A stretch of 49,908 bases of DNA from an uncultured Clostridia bacterium (GTDB lineage Bacteria > Bacillota > Clostridia > TANB77 > CAG-508), in assembly GCA_947624525.1 (NCBI GenBank), contig CANQKT010000004.1, positions 1 to 49,908 on the forward strand. Direction: 5' to 3'. A program made the translations under genes and the position numbers. Below are positions 19,545 to 28,068 of the stretch, piece after piece. The stretch's first letter is position 1, and each line of letters starts with the position of its first letter. The notes under the pieces are model-generated. The model ran no database searches. It was given only the letters and a program-made list of their open reading frames with translations, and was not told where the DNA came from.

Positions 19545-19940
19545 CTATTCTACACACATTTTTAAAATTTCTTTTAATCTTTCATCCTGTTTCGTCAAAT
19601 ATAAGTAGCCTATTAATCCTTCAAATGCAGTTGAATACATATAATCTGCTGGATTAGCATTTTTAGGCAAATGATGGTTTTCTGCATTTCTTGCCCTTCT
19701 TACTATATCTTTTTCATGATTTGATAATTTTTCCTCAATACTTTTTAGTATGTCCGCCTGAGCCTTAGCTTTCACATATTTTATGGATTCAATATGTAAT
19801 TTATGGGGTTTTAATTTAGTATTATTTACTAAATTTGTTCTTATATATAATTCATAAACAGCATCACCTATATATGCCCAAGTTAGAGGAGATAACATAT
19901 TCACATCTGTTTCATTTTTTTCTCTATCAATTAATTCCAT
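19545..19940 (-). CDS. mrnC: Mini-ribonuclease 3
   Basis: 131-residue RNase III catalytic domain without a dsRNA-binding domain, which processes 23S rRNA in Bacillota. The N-terminal catalytic motif is LTWAYIGDAVYELYIR, and the second acidic cluster lies in ADYMYSTAFEGLIGYLYL. It ends 52 bases after the tRNA gene and lies 36 bases downstream of rbgA, so the two may be cotranscribed. The ribosome binding site is AAAGGAG. Confidence 0.95.
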   Translation of the reverse strand: MELIDREKNETDVNMLSPLTWAYIGDAVYELYIRTNLVNNTKLKPHKLHIESIKYVKAKAQADILKSIEEKLSNHEKDIVRRARNAENHHLPKNANPADYMYSTAFEGLIGYLYLTKQDERLKEILKMCVE

Positions 19941-19975
19941 TAGTTTACTCCTTTTATCTTTTATTTTACTACATT

Positions 19976-20872
19976 TTAATAATTTGCCTTTTCAATAGTA
20001 ATTCTCCCAATTTTACCGCTTCTAAACTCATCTAATAAAATTCTAGATACCTTTTCATAATCAATTCTTCCTCCAGCTATAATAGCACCTCTCTTTTTGG
20101 CTATTACATCTATAATTTGCAATATCTTATCATTATCTTCTCCATCACTGCTCAATATATTATTAACTAAGGTTTCTTCTAATTTATATCTTTCAATAAT
20201 ATTTTTTTTATAATCTTTAATTAAAAATTTCATTAATTCAAATGCTATTTCAGTTGCTTCTAAAATATCATCCTTAATGGTACCTGTAAAAGCAAGATTT
20301 AAGCCAACTTCTTCAGACTCAAACTTTGGCCATAAAACTCCTGGTGTATCCATTAATTCAATTCCATCACCAACTCTAATCCATTGCTTTTGCCTTGTCA
20401 CTCCAGGTTTATTACCTACTTGAGCTGTATTTTTTTTAGTAATCCTATTTATAAAAGATGATTTACCTACATTTGGTATTCCTAAAACCATAATTCTAGT
20501 TGACTTACCTACTCTACCTTTATTTACAAATTTTTCTTTATCTTCTTTTGCCACGTTTTCCACTGCTTTTACAACATCATTTATTCCCTTCCCACTGTTA
20601 GCATCAGTTATAACGGTATGAATTCCATTACTTTCAAAATATTTAATCCATTTCTTAGTTTCAATTTCATCAGCTAAATCTGCTTTATTCAAGACAATAA
20701 TTTTTTTCTTATTTTTAGTATATTCTCTAACATCTGGATTTTGGCTTGATCTAGGTATTCTTGCATCTAATATTTCAACTATAACATCTATTAGTTTTAA
20801 ATCTTCTATTATTTGTATTTTAGTCTTTGCCATGTGTCCAGGATACCAATTAATGTTTGACACATTTTCCAT
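19976..20872 (-). CDS. rbgA: Ribosome biogenesis GTPase RbgA (YlqF)
   Basis: Circularly permuted GTPase for late 50S assembly. The G-motifs come in permuted order: G4 LNKADLAD near residue 61, G1 GIPNVGKSS near 132 and G3 DTPGVLWP near 177. The N-terminal NWYPGHMAKT is diagnostic. 298 residues, somewhat longer than Bacillus YlqF (282). The C-terminal domain binds rRNA. Confidence 0.97.
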   Translation of the reverse strand: MENVSNINWYPGHMAKTKIQIIEDLKLIDVIVEILDARIPRSSQNPDVREYTKNKKKIIVLNKADLADEIETKKWIKYFESNGIHTVITDANSGKGINDVVKAVENVAKEDKEKFVNKGRVGKSTRIMVLGIPNVGKSSFINRITKKNTAQVGNKPGVTRQKQWIRVGDGIELMDTPGVLWPKFESEEVGLNLAFTGTIKDDILEATEIAFELMKFLIKDYKKNIIERYKLEETLVNNILSSDGEDNDKILQIIDVIAKKRGAIIAGGRIDYEKVSRILLDEFRSGKIGRITIEKANY

Positions 20873-20971
20873 TCTATCACTTCCTACATAAGTTAATTTA
20901 TGTAATTATACCATACATGTAAGAAAAAAGAAATAACTTCAATTCATTAAATTTTCTCATTGAAATATACG

Positions 20972-20999
20972 GTTACAATTCAGGTACCCGAATTGTAAC
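20972..20999. repeat. Dispersed GTTACA element, perfect palindrome
   Basis: GTTACAATTC (20972-20981) and GAATTGTAAC (20990-20999) are perfect inverted arms around AGGTACCC. It is the most symmetrical copy of the family and lies between the ytxC stop and the rbgA start. Confidence 0.6.
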
Positions 21000-21036
21000 T
21001 TTATAAATAGTAGAAATAACAATATTTTATATACTA

Positions 21037-21882
21037 CTAATGAACATTCAACAATTCAAAAGTTTTACAAATATTGCACTCTTTGCAAATCACCAATCTT
21101 TTTCCAAAAATCAGCTTCAAAGTCTCTATAAATTCATCCTCCTCAACCAACAAATGAACAATAAGCCTTTTAGGCAACAAATTAAGCAATGCATTTAAAC
21201 AATAATCCTTAGAAGAAAATGAAATATCAGATAAATACTTTGGATGTTCAAACTGATTATCATAAATCAAAATATTCTGCATTTTATCTAATAATATGGG
21301 CTCTGAATTTGAATAAATTACATGAATAGTATCGGTTTTACATTTTTGAGAATTTATATATCCTTTAAGTAATTCTATAAATTCCTTATACTCTTTATCT
21401 ATAATAAACTTATTAACAGCAATATCCACACATTCTTCGATCAAGGAATTATATTCAAACAATCTAAAATTAACAAAACCATCTAATATAAAAAACTTAT
21501 GCTCTGAAATGTAATCTACTAAACAAGAAAAAACTTTTTCTTTTCTTTCATAAAACTCATTAGAAACCTCATTCTCCAACAATTCTACACAATTATTATA
21601 AATCATATTCCTTTCTTCAGAATCAAAATAGAAAAAGTCACAATTAATTATTCTTTTAACAATATTTTTCTCATAATATTTTATAATACATTTTGTCAAA
21701 ACATCAGATAATTTATATATGAACATGTCTCTATTTTTTCCCGTATAATGAACTATAACATTTTTATAATATTTGAATGAATTTTGTGAAATATAGGTAT
21801 TTTCTAAATCCATATTTTGAATTTCTGTTAGTAGATAATCTAATAAAATTTGATTATTGTTTTTTATACAAAAAGATTTCAT
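21037..21882 (-). CDS. ytxC: Putative sporulation protein YtxC
   Basis: 281-residue protein resembling the YtxC family, found only in spore formers and of unknown biochemical role. Family-like stretches are near the middle (EHKFFILDGFVNFRL) and at the C-terminus (the VHLLVEEDEFIETL region). The C-terminal cysteines CKECNIC could bind metal. The ATG at 21882 is chosen because AAGGAGAATTTATTA precedes it; an ATG seven codons earlier overlaps that site. Codon use is like the neighbours. Confidence 0.75.
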   Translation of the reverse strand: MKSFCIKNNNQILLDYLLTEIQNMDLENTYISQNSFKYYKNVIVHYTGKNRDMFIYKLSDVLTKCIIKYYEKNIVKRIINCDFFYFDSEERNMIYNNCVELLENEVSNEFYERKEKVFSCLVDYISEHKFFILDGFVNFRLFEYNSLIEECVDIAVNKFIIDKEYKEFIELLKGYINSQKCKTDTIHVIYSNSEPILLDKMQNILIYDNQFEHPKYLSDISFSSKDYCLNALLNLLPKRLIVHLLVEEDEFIETLKLIFGKRLVICKECNICKTFELLNVH

Positions 21883-22068
21883 TAATAAATTCTCCTTTCT
21901 CATGCATATGTATATTATCTACTAAAATTTGATTTGATATACATATATTATTCTGAGAAAAGGAATTTTGAAACTTGTATTTTATTTAAAAATTATAATT
22001 TATTTTGATAATTTAAAATCATGTTTATTATGTAATATATCTTGTCATTTAAGAACTATATTTTACAA

Positions 22069-22944
22069 CTATAAAAACAAATTATATTTATTTAATGTAA
22101 TCTTCTTTTTATTTAGATAACTTAATATGTTATTCTCTCCATCCAAATTAAATTCTAAACTATAACTACACAATTGTTGATTTATGACTTTAAACTGTTT
22201 ATTTATATTATTAATTCCATATTTTCCATCACCTAAAATTGGGTATCCAATACTAGCCAAGTGTGCCCTAATTTGATGAGTTCTGCCAGTATGCAATTCT
22301 ACATCTAAAACAGCCAAATTTCTTTTGACATCTTTTTTTATAACCTTATACGATGTAACAATTTTTCTATAACCAGTTTTAGGTCTTTCAGAAATATACA
22401 CCATGGATTTCTTTTCATCCTTAAATAGATAGGCTTCTAATGTTTTTGACTCAATTTTAGGAATTCCTACAACCACACATCTATAATGTTTATTGATTTT
22501 TTGCTCTTTAAACATATCTGATATAATTTCTAGGCTTTCCTTATTTCTCGCAAACATAACAAGTCCAGTAGTATTTCTATCTAATCTATGGCAAGGCTTA
22601 ATAAACTGGTTTTTAAACTGCTTTTGAGCATAGCTTTCCACAGAATGTTCTCCAGTTACTTCAATATTAGCTGGCTTATCAAATACTACTATATTAGAAT
22701 CTTCATAAACAATATCTATTTTTTCTTCCTTCATTCCAAATAGCATTTCATCGACTATATAAACTTTAACTTCCTCTCCCTCATATACAGTTTTATTTTC
22801 TGAAATTCTAACATCATTTATTCTAATATCTTTTTTTCTTAAAGCTTTGTTAAAAGTGTTGTTTGTTAACCCATCAAAATTATCAAATAATAAATTACTT
22901 AATTTTTTTCCATTATATTTTTTTATAACTTTCAATATTCTCAT
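22069..22944 (-). CDS. RluA/RluD-family pseudouridine synthase
   Basis: About 291 residues. An N-terminal S4 RNA-binding domain (roughly 1-65) precedes the catalytic domain with HRLDRNTTGLVMFA (catalytic Asp in HRLD) near residue 130 and TGRTHQIRAHLASIGYPILGD in two parts near 225-245. It isomerises uridine in rRNA; whether it is RluC- or RluD-like cannot be decided. The ATG at 22944 is preferred; a TTG nine codons earlier is possible. Neither has a Shine-Dalgarno, and TATAAT-like sequence lies directly upstream, so a leaderless mRNA is possible. Confidence 0.9.
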   Translation of the reverse strand: MRILKVIKKYNGKKLSNLLFDNFDGLTNNTFNKALRKKDIRINDVRISENKTVYEGEEVKVYIVDEMLFGMKEEKIDIVYEDSNIVVFDKPANIEVTGEHSVESYAQKQFKNQFIKPCHRLDRNTTGLVMFARNKESLEIISDMFKEQKINKHYRCVVVGIPKIESKTLEAYLFKDEKKSMVYISERPKTGYRKIVTSYKVIKKDVKRNLAVLDVELHTGRTHQIRAHLASIGYPILGDGKYGINNINKQFKVINQQLCSYSLEFNLDGENNILSYLNKKKITLNKYNLFL

Positions 22945-23055
22945 ATAATTATTATATATTATTTGTTGCAAAAAGTATATATTTATGATATTAAAATATA
23001 AAAAGTTACAAAAATATGATATAATATTTACATAACCAAAAGGAGGTATATTTTA

Positions 23056-24012
23056 ATGGATGATAAAAAACTAATAACAATTCTGGTTCCCGCATACAAC
23101 GAAGAAGCTGTGCTAGATATGCTATACGAAAGATTAGCAACTCTAATGAACTCAATGACGAACTACAATTTTGAAATATTATTTATAAACGATGGTAGCA
23201 AAGACAACACGCTATCTATAATGAAAAATTTAAGAGCAATAGACAATAGGGTTTGTTATTTAAACCTATCAAGAAATTATGGAAAAGAAATAGCTATGAT
23301 AGCTGGACTTGACTATTCAAAGGGAGATGCAGTTGTTATAATTGATGCAGATTTACAAGATCCTCCAGAACTAATACCTCAGATGATACAATATTGGGAA
23401 CAAGGATATGATGATGTTTATGCAAAGCGAAAATCTAGAAAAGGTGAAACATGGCTAAAAAAATTTACATCCAAAATGTTTTATAAAACTTTACAAAGTG
23501 TTACAAATATAGAAATCCAAAAAGATACTGGAGACTTTAGACTATTAGATAGACGTTGTGTTGAAGCACTAAAACAATTTAGAGAATCTCAACGTTATAC
23601 TAAAGGTTTGTTTAGTTGGATTGGATATAATAAAAAAGAAATACTTTATGAAAGAGATTCAAGAGCAGCAGGTAAGACAAAATGGAACTATAAAAAATTA
23701 ATTGATTTATCTATAGATGGACTAACTTCTTTTACAACTGCACCTCTTAGGTGGTCTGCTATAATTGGTATATTAATTTCTCTTGCCGGTTTTATATATA
23801 TGCTGGTTATAATTATAAAAACCCTTATTTATGGAATAGATGTTCCTGGATATGCCTCAACAATGGTTGTAATGTTATTTTTAGGAGGAATTCAACTTAT
23901 CTTTTTAGGTGTGATTGGCGAATATTTAGGTAGAGCATTTTATGAAACAAAAAATAGGCCGATTTACTTTGTAGATACATATAATGAGGAAAGAGAAACA
24001 AATATGAAATAG
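23056..24012 (+). CDS. Membrane glycosyltransferase family 2 (GtrB/DPM-like)
   Basis: 318 residues. An N-terminal GT-A domain has ILVPAYNEE, FINDGSKD and the DADLQDPPE motif (metal and sugar-nucleotide binding) near residues 95-103. Two C-terminal membrane helices (about 233-258 and 268-292) follow. This architecture transfers a sugar from a nucleotide to undecaprenyl phosphate, as in GtrB, YkcC and CsbB. The acceptor pathway is unknown because no partner flippase or transferase is adjacent. AAAAGGAGG precedes the start. It is a single-gene plus-strand unit with its own terminator. Confidence 0.93.
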   Translation: MDDKKLITILVPAYNEEAVLDMLYERLATLMNSMTNYNFEILFINDGSKDNTLSIMKNLRAIDNRVCYLNLSRNYGKEIAMIAGLDYSKGDAVVIIDADLQDPPELIPQMIQYWEQGYDDVYAKRKSRKGETWLKKFTSKMFYKTLQSVTNIEIQKDTGDFRLLDRRCVEALKQFRESQRYTKGLFSWIGYNKKEILYERDSRAAGKTKWNYKKLIDLSIDGLTSFTTAPLRWSAIIGILISLAGFIYMLVIIIKTLIYGIDVPGYASTMVVMLFLGGIQLIFLGVIGEYLGRAFYETKNRPIYFVDTYNEERETNMK

Positions 24013-24015
24013 CAC

Positions 24016-24063
24016 ACTAAGGTATCTTTGAAAAATTTAGGAATACTTCAAAGATGCCTTAGT
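24016..24063 (+). terminator. Terminator after the glycosyltransferase
   Basis: Arms 24016-24032 and 24047-24063 form a 17-bp stem with one G-U pair. It sits 4 bases after the stop codon. Confidence 0.7.
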
Positions 24064-24081
24064 TATAACAGTTCTATATGA

Positions 24082-24423
24082 TCAAATTGATTCCATTCCT
24101 CCCTCTAAATTATATACATTTACGTAACCTAACTTTTGTAGTTTATTCATAGCTTTGCAACTTCTTCCACCATACTCACAATATACTATAATTAAATCCG
24201 TTTGATTCTTTACAAACCTCCCTATCTTTTCTTCAATATCTTGCAATGGAATATTAATTGCACCTTGTAAATGATTATACATATACTCATCTCTTGTTCT
24301 AACATCTATAACTATAATATTAGGATTTTCCTTTAACATTTTTTTCATAATCGAATAATTTATATCATTACCACAAGTACGCATTAGTCTCTTTTTTAAC
24401 TTATATATTAATTTCTTCATCAT
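24082..24423 (-). CDS. Rhodanese-like domain protein
   Basis: 113-residue single rhodanese domain. The active-site loop is CEYGGRS (Cys near residue 84), preceded by VIDVRTRDEYMYNHLQGAINIP. The N-terminus is short and basic. It is probably a sulfurtransferase or persulfide carrier; the partner is unknown. GGGAGGAGCA precedes ATGATG, so either Met could be the start. Confidence 0.9.
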   Translation of the reverse strand: MMKKLIYKLKKRLMRTCGNDINYSIMKKMLKENPNIIVIDVRTRDEYMYNHLQGAINIPLQDIEEKIGRFVKNQTDLIIVYCEYGGRSCKAMNKLQKLGYVNVYNLEGGMESI

Positions 24424-24478
24424 TGCTCCTCCCTTCTTGGTAAATTATTTAATGCTTAATGTGGACCTTTTTAAAAAC

Positions 24479-24522
24479 AAAAAAAGACATCATAATATAT
24501 AATATTCATAATGTCTTTTTTT
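24479..24522 (-). terminator. Terminator after secF
   Basis: AAAAAAAGACAT (24479-24490) pairs with ATGTCTTTTTTT (24511-24522), with a T-run on both strands. It ends the HD-secD-secF unit. Confidence 0.75.
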
Positions 24523-24542
24523 GGCTTATTAACTCTATAAAA

Positions 24543-25181
24543 TTATTCTTCTTTTTGCTTTTTTTCAGTAATCTGTTTTTCATAAATTCCTGTTAATACT
24601 GTGATGATACTAATATATATGATAACACCAACTGGCATTACTAATCTATTTACAGGATATCTAGTAATAGCTATTATAGCAGAATATAGAAGTTCTGCTG
24701 TAATAATCGAACTAATAACTTGATAAATAACTTTTGATGGACCTACTTTTCTAAATCTTATAATCATATAAACTAGTATTATTACCGTTGCTACAGTTAA
24801 TGGTATAACATAAGGTTTTACAATATCTCTTAATCTGTTTCTTGGTATATAATTTACATTCATATCATCAATAGTATTTTCTAATTCAAACTTTTCATTT
24901 ATCTTATTATTCAATAATTCCTTTTGCTCATCATTTATCTCATTAACTTTAATAGCTACACCATCACTATAAGCACCTGTTTTTTGTATCTCAACATTAG
25001 CATTATTAAAAACTTCATCTGTTATAGTTTTTATATCACTAATATTAAAGTCCTTTCCTATATTTATATCTATTAAATGATATCCCTTATAAGTAATATC
25101 CACTTTAAAACCTAATGTAGCAACTATTACAATTCCTATAATAATTACAATTGCTAATACTGCAAAAATTTTATTTTTCAT
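24543..25181 (-). CDS. secF: SecF-like protein, shortened
   Basis: 212 residues against about 290-310 for SecF. Helix 1 (about 3-23) is followed by a periplasmic-type domain, then three helices (about 128-148, 155-180, 185-205), then a charged end. The usual helices 5-6 are absent. The IDITYKGYHLIDI segment corresponds to the SecF GGxxxxI region in altered form. No frame carries the missing part downstream; a terminator follows at once, so this looks like a stable short form. GAGGGATTAAAC precedes the ATG; a TTG six codons earlier overlaps the secD stop region. Confidence 0.7.
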   Translation of the reverse strand: MKNKIFAVLAIVIIIGIVIVATLGFKVDITYKGYHLIDINIGKDFNISDIKTITDEVFNNANVEIQKTGAYSDGVAIKVNEINDEQKELLNNKINEKFELENTIDDMNVNYIPRNRLRDIVKPYVIPLTVATVIILVYMIIRFRKVGPSKVIYQVISSIITAELLYSAIIAITRYPVNRLVMPVGVIIYISIITVLTGIYEKQITEKKQKEE

Positions 25182-25200
25182 GTTTAATCCCTCTTTCAAT

Positions 25201-26661
25201 TTATTTATTTTTTACATTTACTAAAATAGCTCTAGTTATAATATTGTTAAATATTTCAAATAAAATTATTCCCCAGAATATTATCATTCCAAATCCACTT
25301 ATTTCCAATATATTTGCGAAAGCAATTATAACAGAAACTATAAATGCTGGAATTATCATTTTAGTGAATTCTAAAGTCTTTGTTGCAAATACTTTAGGTG
25401 TTATTTTTTCATTGCTTAATATTTTAATTAAATAAATAAATTGCAATATTAACATTCCTGCTAGTGAAACAATTGATGCAATTGATATTTGTACCTTTGT
25501 ATATCTTAATACAAGTAATAATAATGCTCCAAATCCTAATATGCTAAGTTCTGCTAAAAGTCCCTTTAATTTATATCTAAATAGTAAGTATACAAACATT
25601 ACAGTCACAATTACTCCAAATACGCTTATAATTCCTATTTTACTTATGTTTGAATGAACATCATTAGCATATTCAGCTGAATAGCTTAATGGTAATTGAT
25701 TATTTTCCATTAATACTTTTCTACAATTTGCTGAAATTAAAGCATCATTTAATTCTTTTTCATCTGTTGTATAAGAGCCTAAACTTAAAGGCAATGTTCC
25801 ATTCACTACAGTATCTAAGAATTCTGTTTCACTCATACCATCTGTACTTAACATGTTATTTCCATCTACATAAATCTGAATAGTATTTTCTTTTTCATTT
25901 CCTTCTTCATCAGTTGGAACAACATAATTGTTTTTCATGTCTTTAAATTTCTTTACTGCATCATTAGTAAATTGTAAATTAATTGTCACAATTGACCCAA
26001 AGTAGTTTGCATATGTATCATCTACTTCTGTTACTACTTTGCTAATACTATTATTGTCTCCTATTAATTCCTCTGTTTCATTGATTTTTATTTCAATTTT
26101 ACCAGTTGCGAAAGCACTTTGTAATATTGTTGAATTTATATCCTTAGGAACTTCTATAATAATGCTACCTGAATTTTCATCAAGTCTTACTGTATATTGT
26201 TGAACATCTAATTGCTCTAATCTTTTTTCGATTATATCTTTAGCTTTTTTGTAATTTTCTAGTGTATAGACATTCTCAGCTTGTCCATCTTTTTCATCTG
26301 ATGTATTTTCAGTTGATTGAGAATCTTCTGATTCTCCATTTTCTGTACTATTTTCTTCTGAATTTGTATCTCCAGATTCAGTTTCATCTGAGTTATTTTC
26401 ATCTGATGAATTTTCCTCTGAATCATTCTCTTCTGATGTAGTTTCTTCTTCTTGAGTACTTTCAGAAGTAGTTTCTTCATCTTTTTCTACATCTAATTTT
26501 ACAATAGTATTCGTATCCAAATCCATTCCTAGAATATATTCGGGTAGAATATTTTTCATAACATTTCTATCCTTTACATATATTCCTCCAAATGAAACTA
26601 AACATAATAATATTATCACTAATATTGCTAAAATTAATTTTAAAGACCCTTCTTTTTTCAC
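25201..26661 (-). CDS. secD: SecD-like protein with acidic insertion
   Basis: 486 residues. It has one N-terminal helix, a degenerate YILGMDLDTNT in place of the SecD GxDLxGG motif, and then about 75 residues rich in Glu/Ser/Asn/Thr (about 60-135). The P1 domain (AKDIIEKRLEQLDVQQYTV, EVPKDIN) follows, then five C-terminal helices. The conserved acidic motif of the fourth helix (VDANVLIF type) is not present. SecDF uses the proton gradient to pull exported proteins from SecYEG. The GTG at 26661 is preceded by GGGAGGAATAAAA; the upstream ATG has no such site. secF follows 19 bases on. Confidence 0.75.
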   Translation of the reverse strand: MKKEGSLKLILAILVIILLCLVSFGGIYVKDRNVMKNILPEYILGMDLDTNTIVKLDVEKDEETTSESTQEEETTSEENDSEENSSDENNSDETESGDTNSEENSTENGESEDSQSTENTSDEKDGQAENVYTLENYKKAKDIIEKRLEQLDVQQYTVRLDENSGSIIIEVPKDINSTILQSAFATGKIEIKINETEELIGDNNSISKVVTEVDDTYANYFGSIVTINLQFTNDAVKKFKDMKNNYVVPTDEEGNEKENTIQIYVDGNNMLSTDGMSETEFLDTVVNGTLPLSLGSYTTDEKELNDALISANCRKVLMENNQLPLSYSAEYANDVHSNISKIGIISVFGVIVTVMFVYLLFRYKLKGLLAELSILGFGALLLLVLRYTKVQISIASIVSLAGMLILQFIYLIKILSNEKITPKVFATKTLEFTKMIIPAFIVSVIIAFANILEISGFGMIIFWGIILFEIFNNIITRAILVNVKNK

Positions 26662-26677
26662 TTTTATTCCTCCCATT

Positions 26678-27337
26678 TTAAAGTAATTTTGTATCATTGA
26701 TAATTAATTCAAACCATATATTTAAAAATTTTGCTGCATGTTTGCTCATCATAGTTCTATCCATAAAAATTTCAAAGTAATTTAATACTGGTGAAATATA
26801 GGTATCAATTGTTAAATCTAAAATCACCTTTCTGTTTTCTTTTGAAATGGCAAAATCAGCATTTGTTACAGCATAATTAACTTTATCATGCTTATCAAAT
26901 GTAGCTATATTGGTATTTACGACTCTGTCTCTATGGACATCTGATTTGTCAGCTAATATTAAAGCTGCTGAAATATCACTGACTGCAGTCCCAGTTTTTT
27001 CATCATGATTACCAATTGCCATCATAATTTCAGTTCTTTCCTTAGAATCCATTCCCATATCTTTTAGAATTTGATATGCAAGAATTGCTCCAGAATGAGC
27101 ATGGTCTGTTCTATTTACACAATTTCCTATATCGTGTAAATAACCGGCAATTCTGGCAAGTTCGACTCTTCTTTGATCATATCCTAATGTTTCTAAAACA
27201 TCTCCTGCTCTCTTGGATACTATTCCTATGTGTCTAAATGAATGCTCTGTGTACCCTAAGGCATTTAATTGGTCTTGGGAACTTAAAATCAATTGCTGTA
27301 CTTCCGGATTTTTCTTTATGTCTTGCAAAGTTATCAT
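26678..27337 (-). CDS. HD-domain phosphohydrolase
   Basis: 219 residues with an HD metal site: GYLHDIGN (HD pair near residues 88-89), an upstream His in HSFRHIG, and HDE in GNHDEKTG with a later Asp in ILADKSDVHRD. A cytosolic hydrolase of unknown nucleotide or phosphate substrate. It lies 16 bases upstream of secD, as in several Clostridia, and TTGGAGGAATGAT precedes its ATG. It probably starts the HD-secD-secF operon. Confidence 0.88.
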   Translation of the reverse strand: MITLQDIKKNPEVQQLILSSQDQLNALGYTEHSFRHIGIVSKRAGDVLETLGYDQRRVELARIAGYLHDIGNCVNRTDHAHSGAILAYQILKDMGMDSKERTEIMMAIGNHDEKTGTAVSDISAALILADKSDVHRDRVVNTNIATFDKHDKVNYAVTNADFAISKENRKVILDLTIDTYISPVLNYFEIFMDRTMMSKHAAKFLNIWFELIINDTKLL

Positions 27338-27480
27338 ATCATTCCTCCAATTACTTTTAAATTTTATATTAAATTTATAAAAATATCAACTATTTTTGTA
27401 AATTTATTGATATTTTTTATTCGATTTTATTGTTATTATTATATAAGTAGCTTAATTATAATAATTATGAGGATTTCAAT

Positions 27481-27876
27481 TTATCTATTTCCTATATTTA
27501 CTCCTATTATTCCGCCCAATGCTCCAAGAATTAAACCAACAATAATAATTATAATTGAATTTATATTAAAGCTAAAACCACACAAAGCAATGCTAGATAA
27601 AATATATAAACTTAATATGTATATTCCTCCTACACAAATACCATTAACTATTCCATTTTTTTTGATTTTCAAACAACTAATAGAACTACCTATTAATATA
27701 CTTATTCCTGTTATTGTAGTAATAACAGGTTTTATTGTACTTTCTTGAACATCAGTATTTACTAATATTATAGCATAGATTAGAATACTAATAACACTTA
27801 AAATTATTGATATAATAAATCCTTTTAAAATTAAATACACATTATTATTCTTATCTGTTTTCTTAATGTTATTCAT
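27481..27876 (-). CDS. TIGR04086 family membrane protein
   Basis: 131 residues with four hydrophobic helices and the glycine-rich C-terminus LILGALGGIIGVNIG. This resembles the TIGR04086 family of small membrane proteins in Clostridia, often found near yajC and secDF. Function unknown. The ATG at 27876 follows AAAGG; a TTG three codons earlier is not preferred. No yajC is visible in the window. Confidence 0.7.
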   Translation of the reverse strand: MNNIKKTDKNNNVYLILKGFIISIILSVISILIYAIILVNTDVQESTIKPVITTITGISILIGSSISCLKIKKNGIVNGICVGGIYILSLYILSSIALCGFSFNINSIIIIIVGLILGALGGIIGVNIGNR

Positions 27877-27947
27877 AAAAATCAAAACCTTTCTTTTCGT
27901 AGTATTTCTATTGTAATATTATTGACTATTATCGATTTTTAGAACAA

Positions 27948-28025
27948 AAAAAGAGTATTAATAAAGTAGTTTTATTTATATTTTGTATATTAATATGCGT
28001 ATTATTTCTTTATTAATCTCTTTTT
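27948..28025 (-). terminator. Long-loop hairpin after the WG-repeat gene
   Basis: Arms 27948-27966 and 28008-28025 pair with one bulge around a 41-nt loop. A-runs flank the minus-strand 3' side weakly. It probably ends the queA-tgt-WG transcript. Confidence 0.45.
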
Positions 28026-28068
28026 ATTATTAAGTTACTTTTAGGTATACACTTGTTTTAAACATTCC

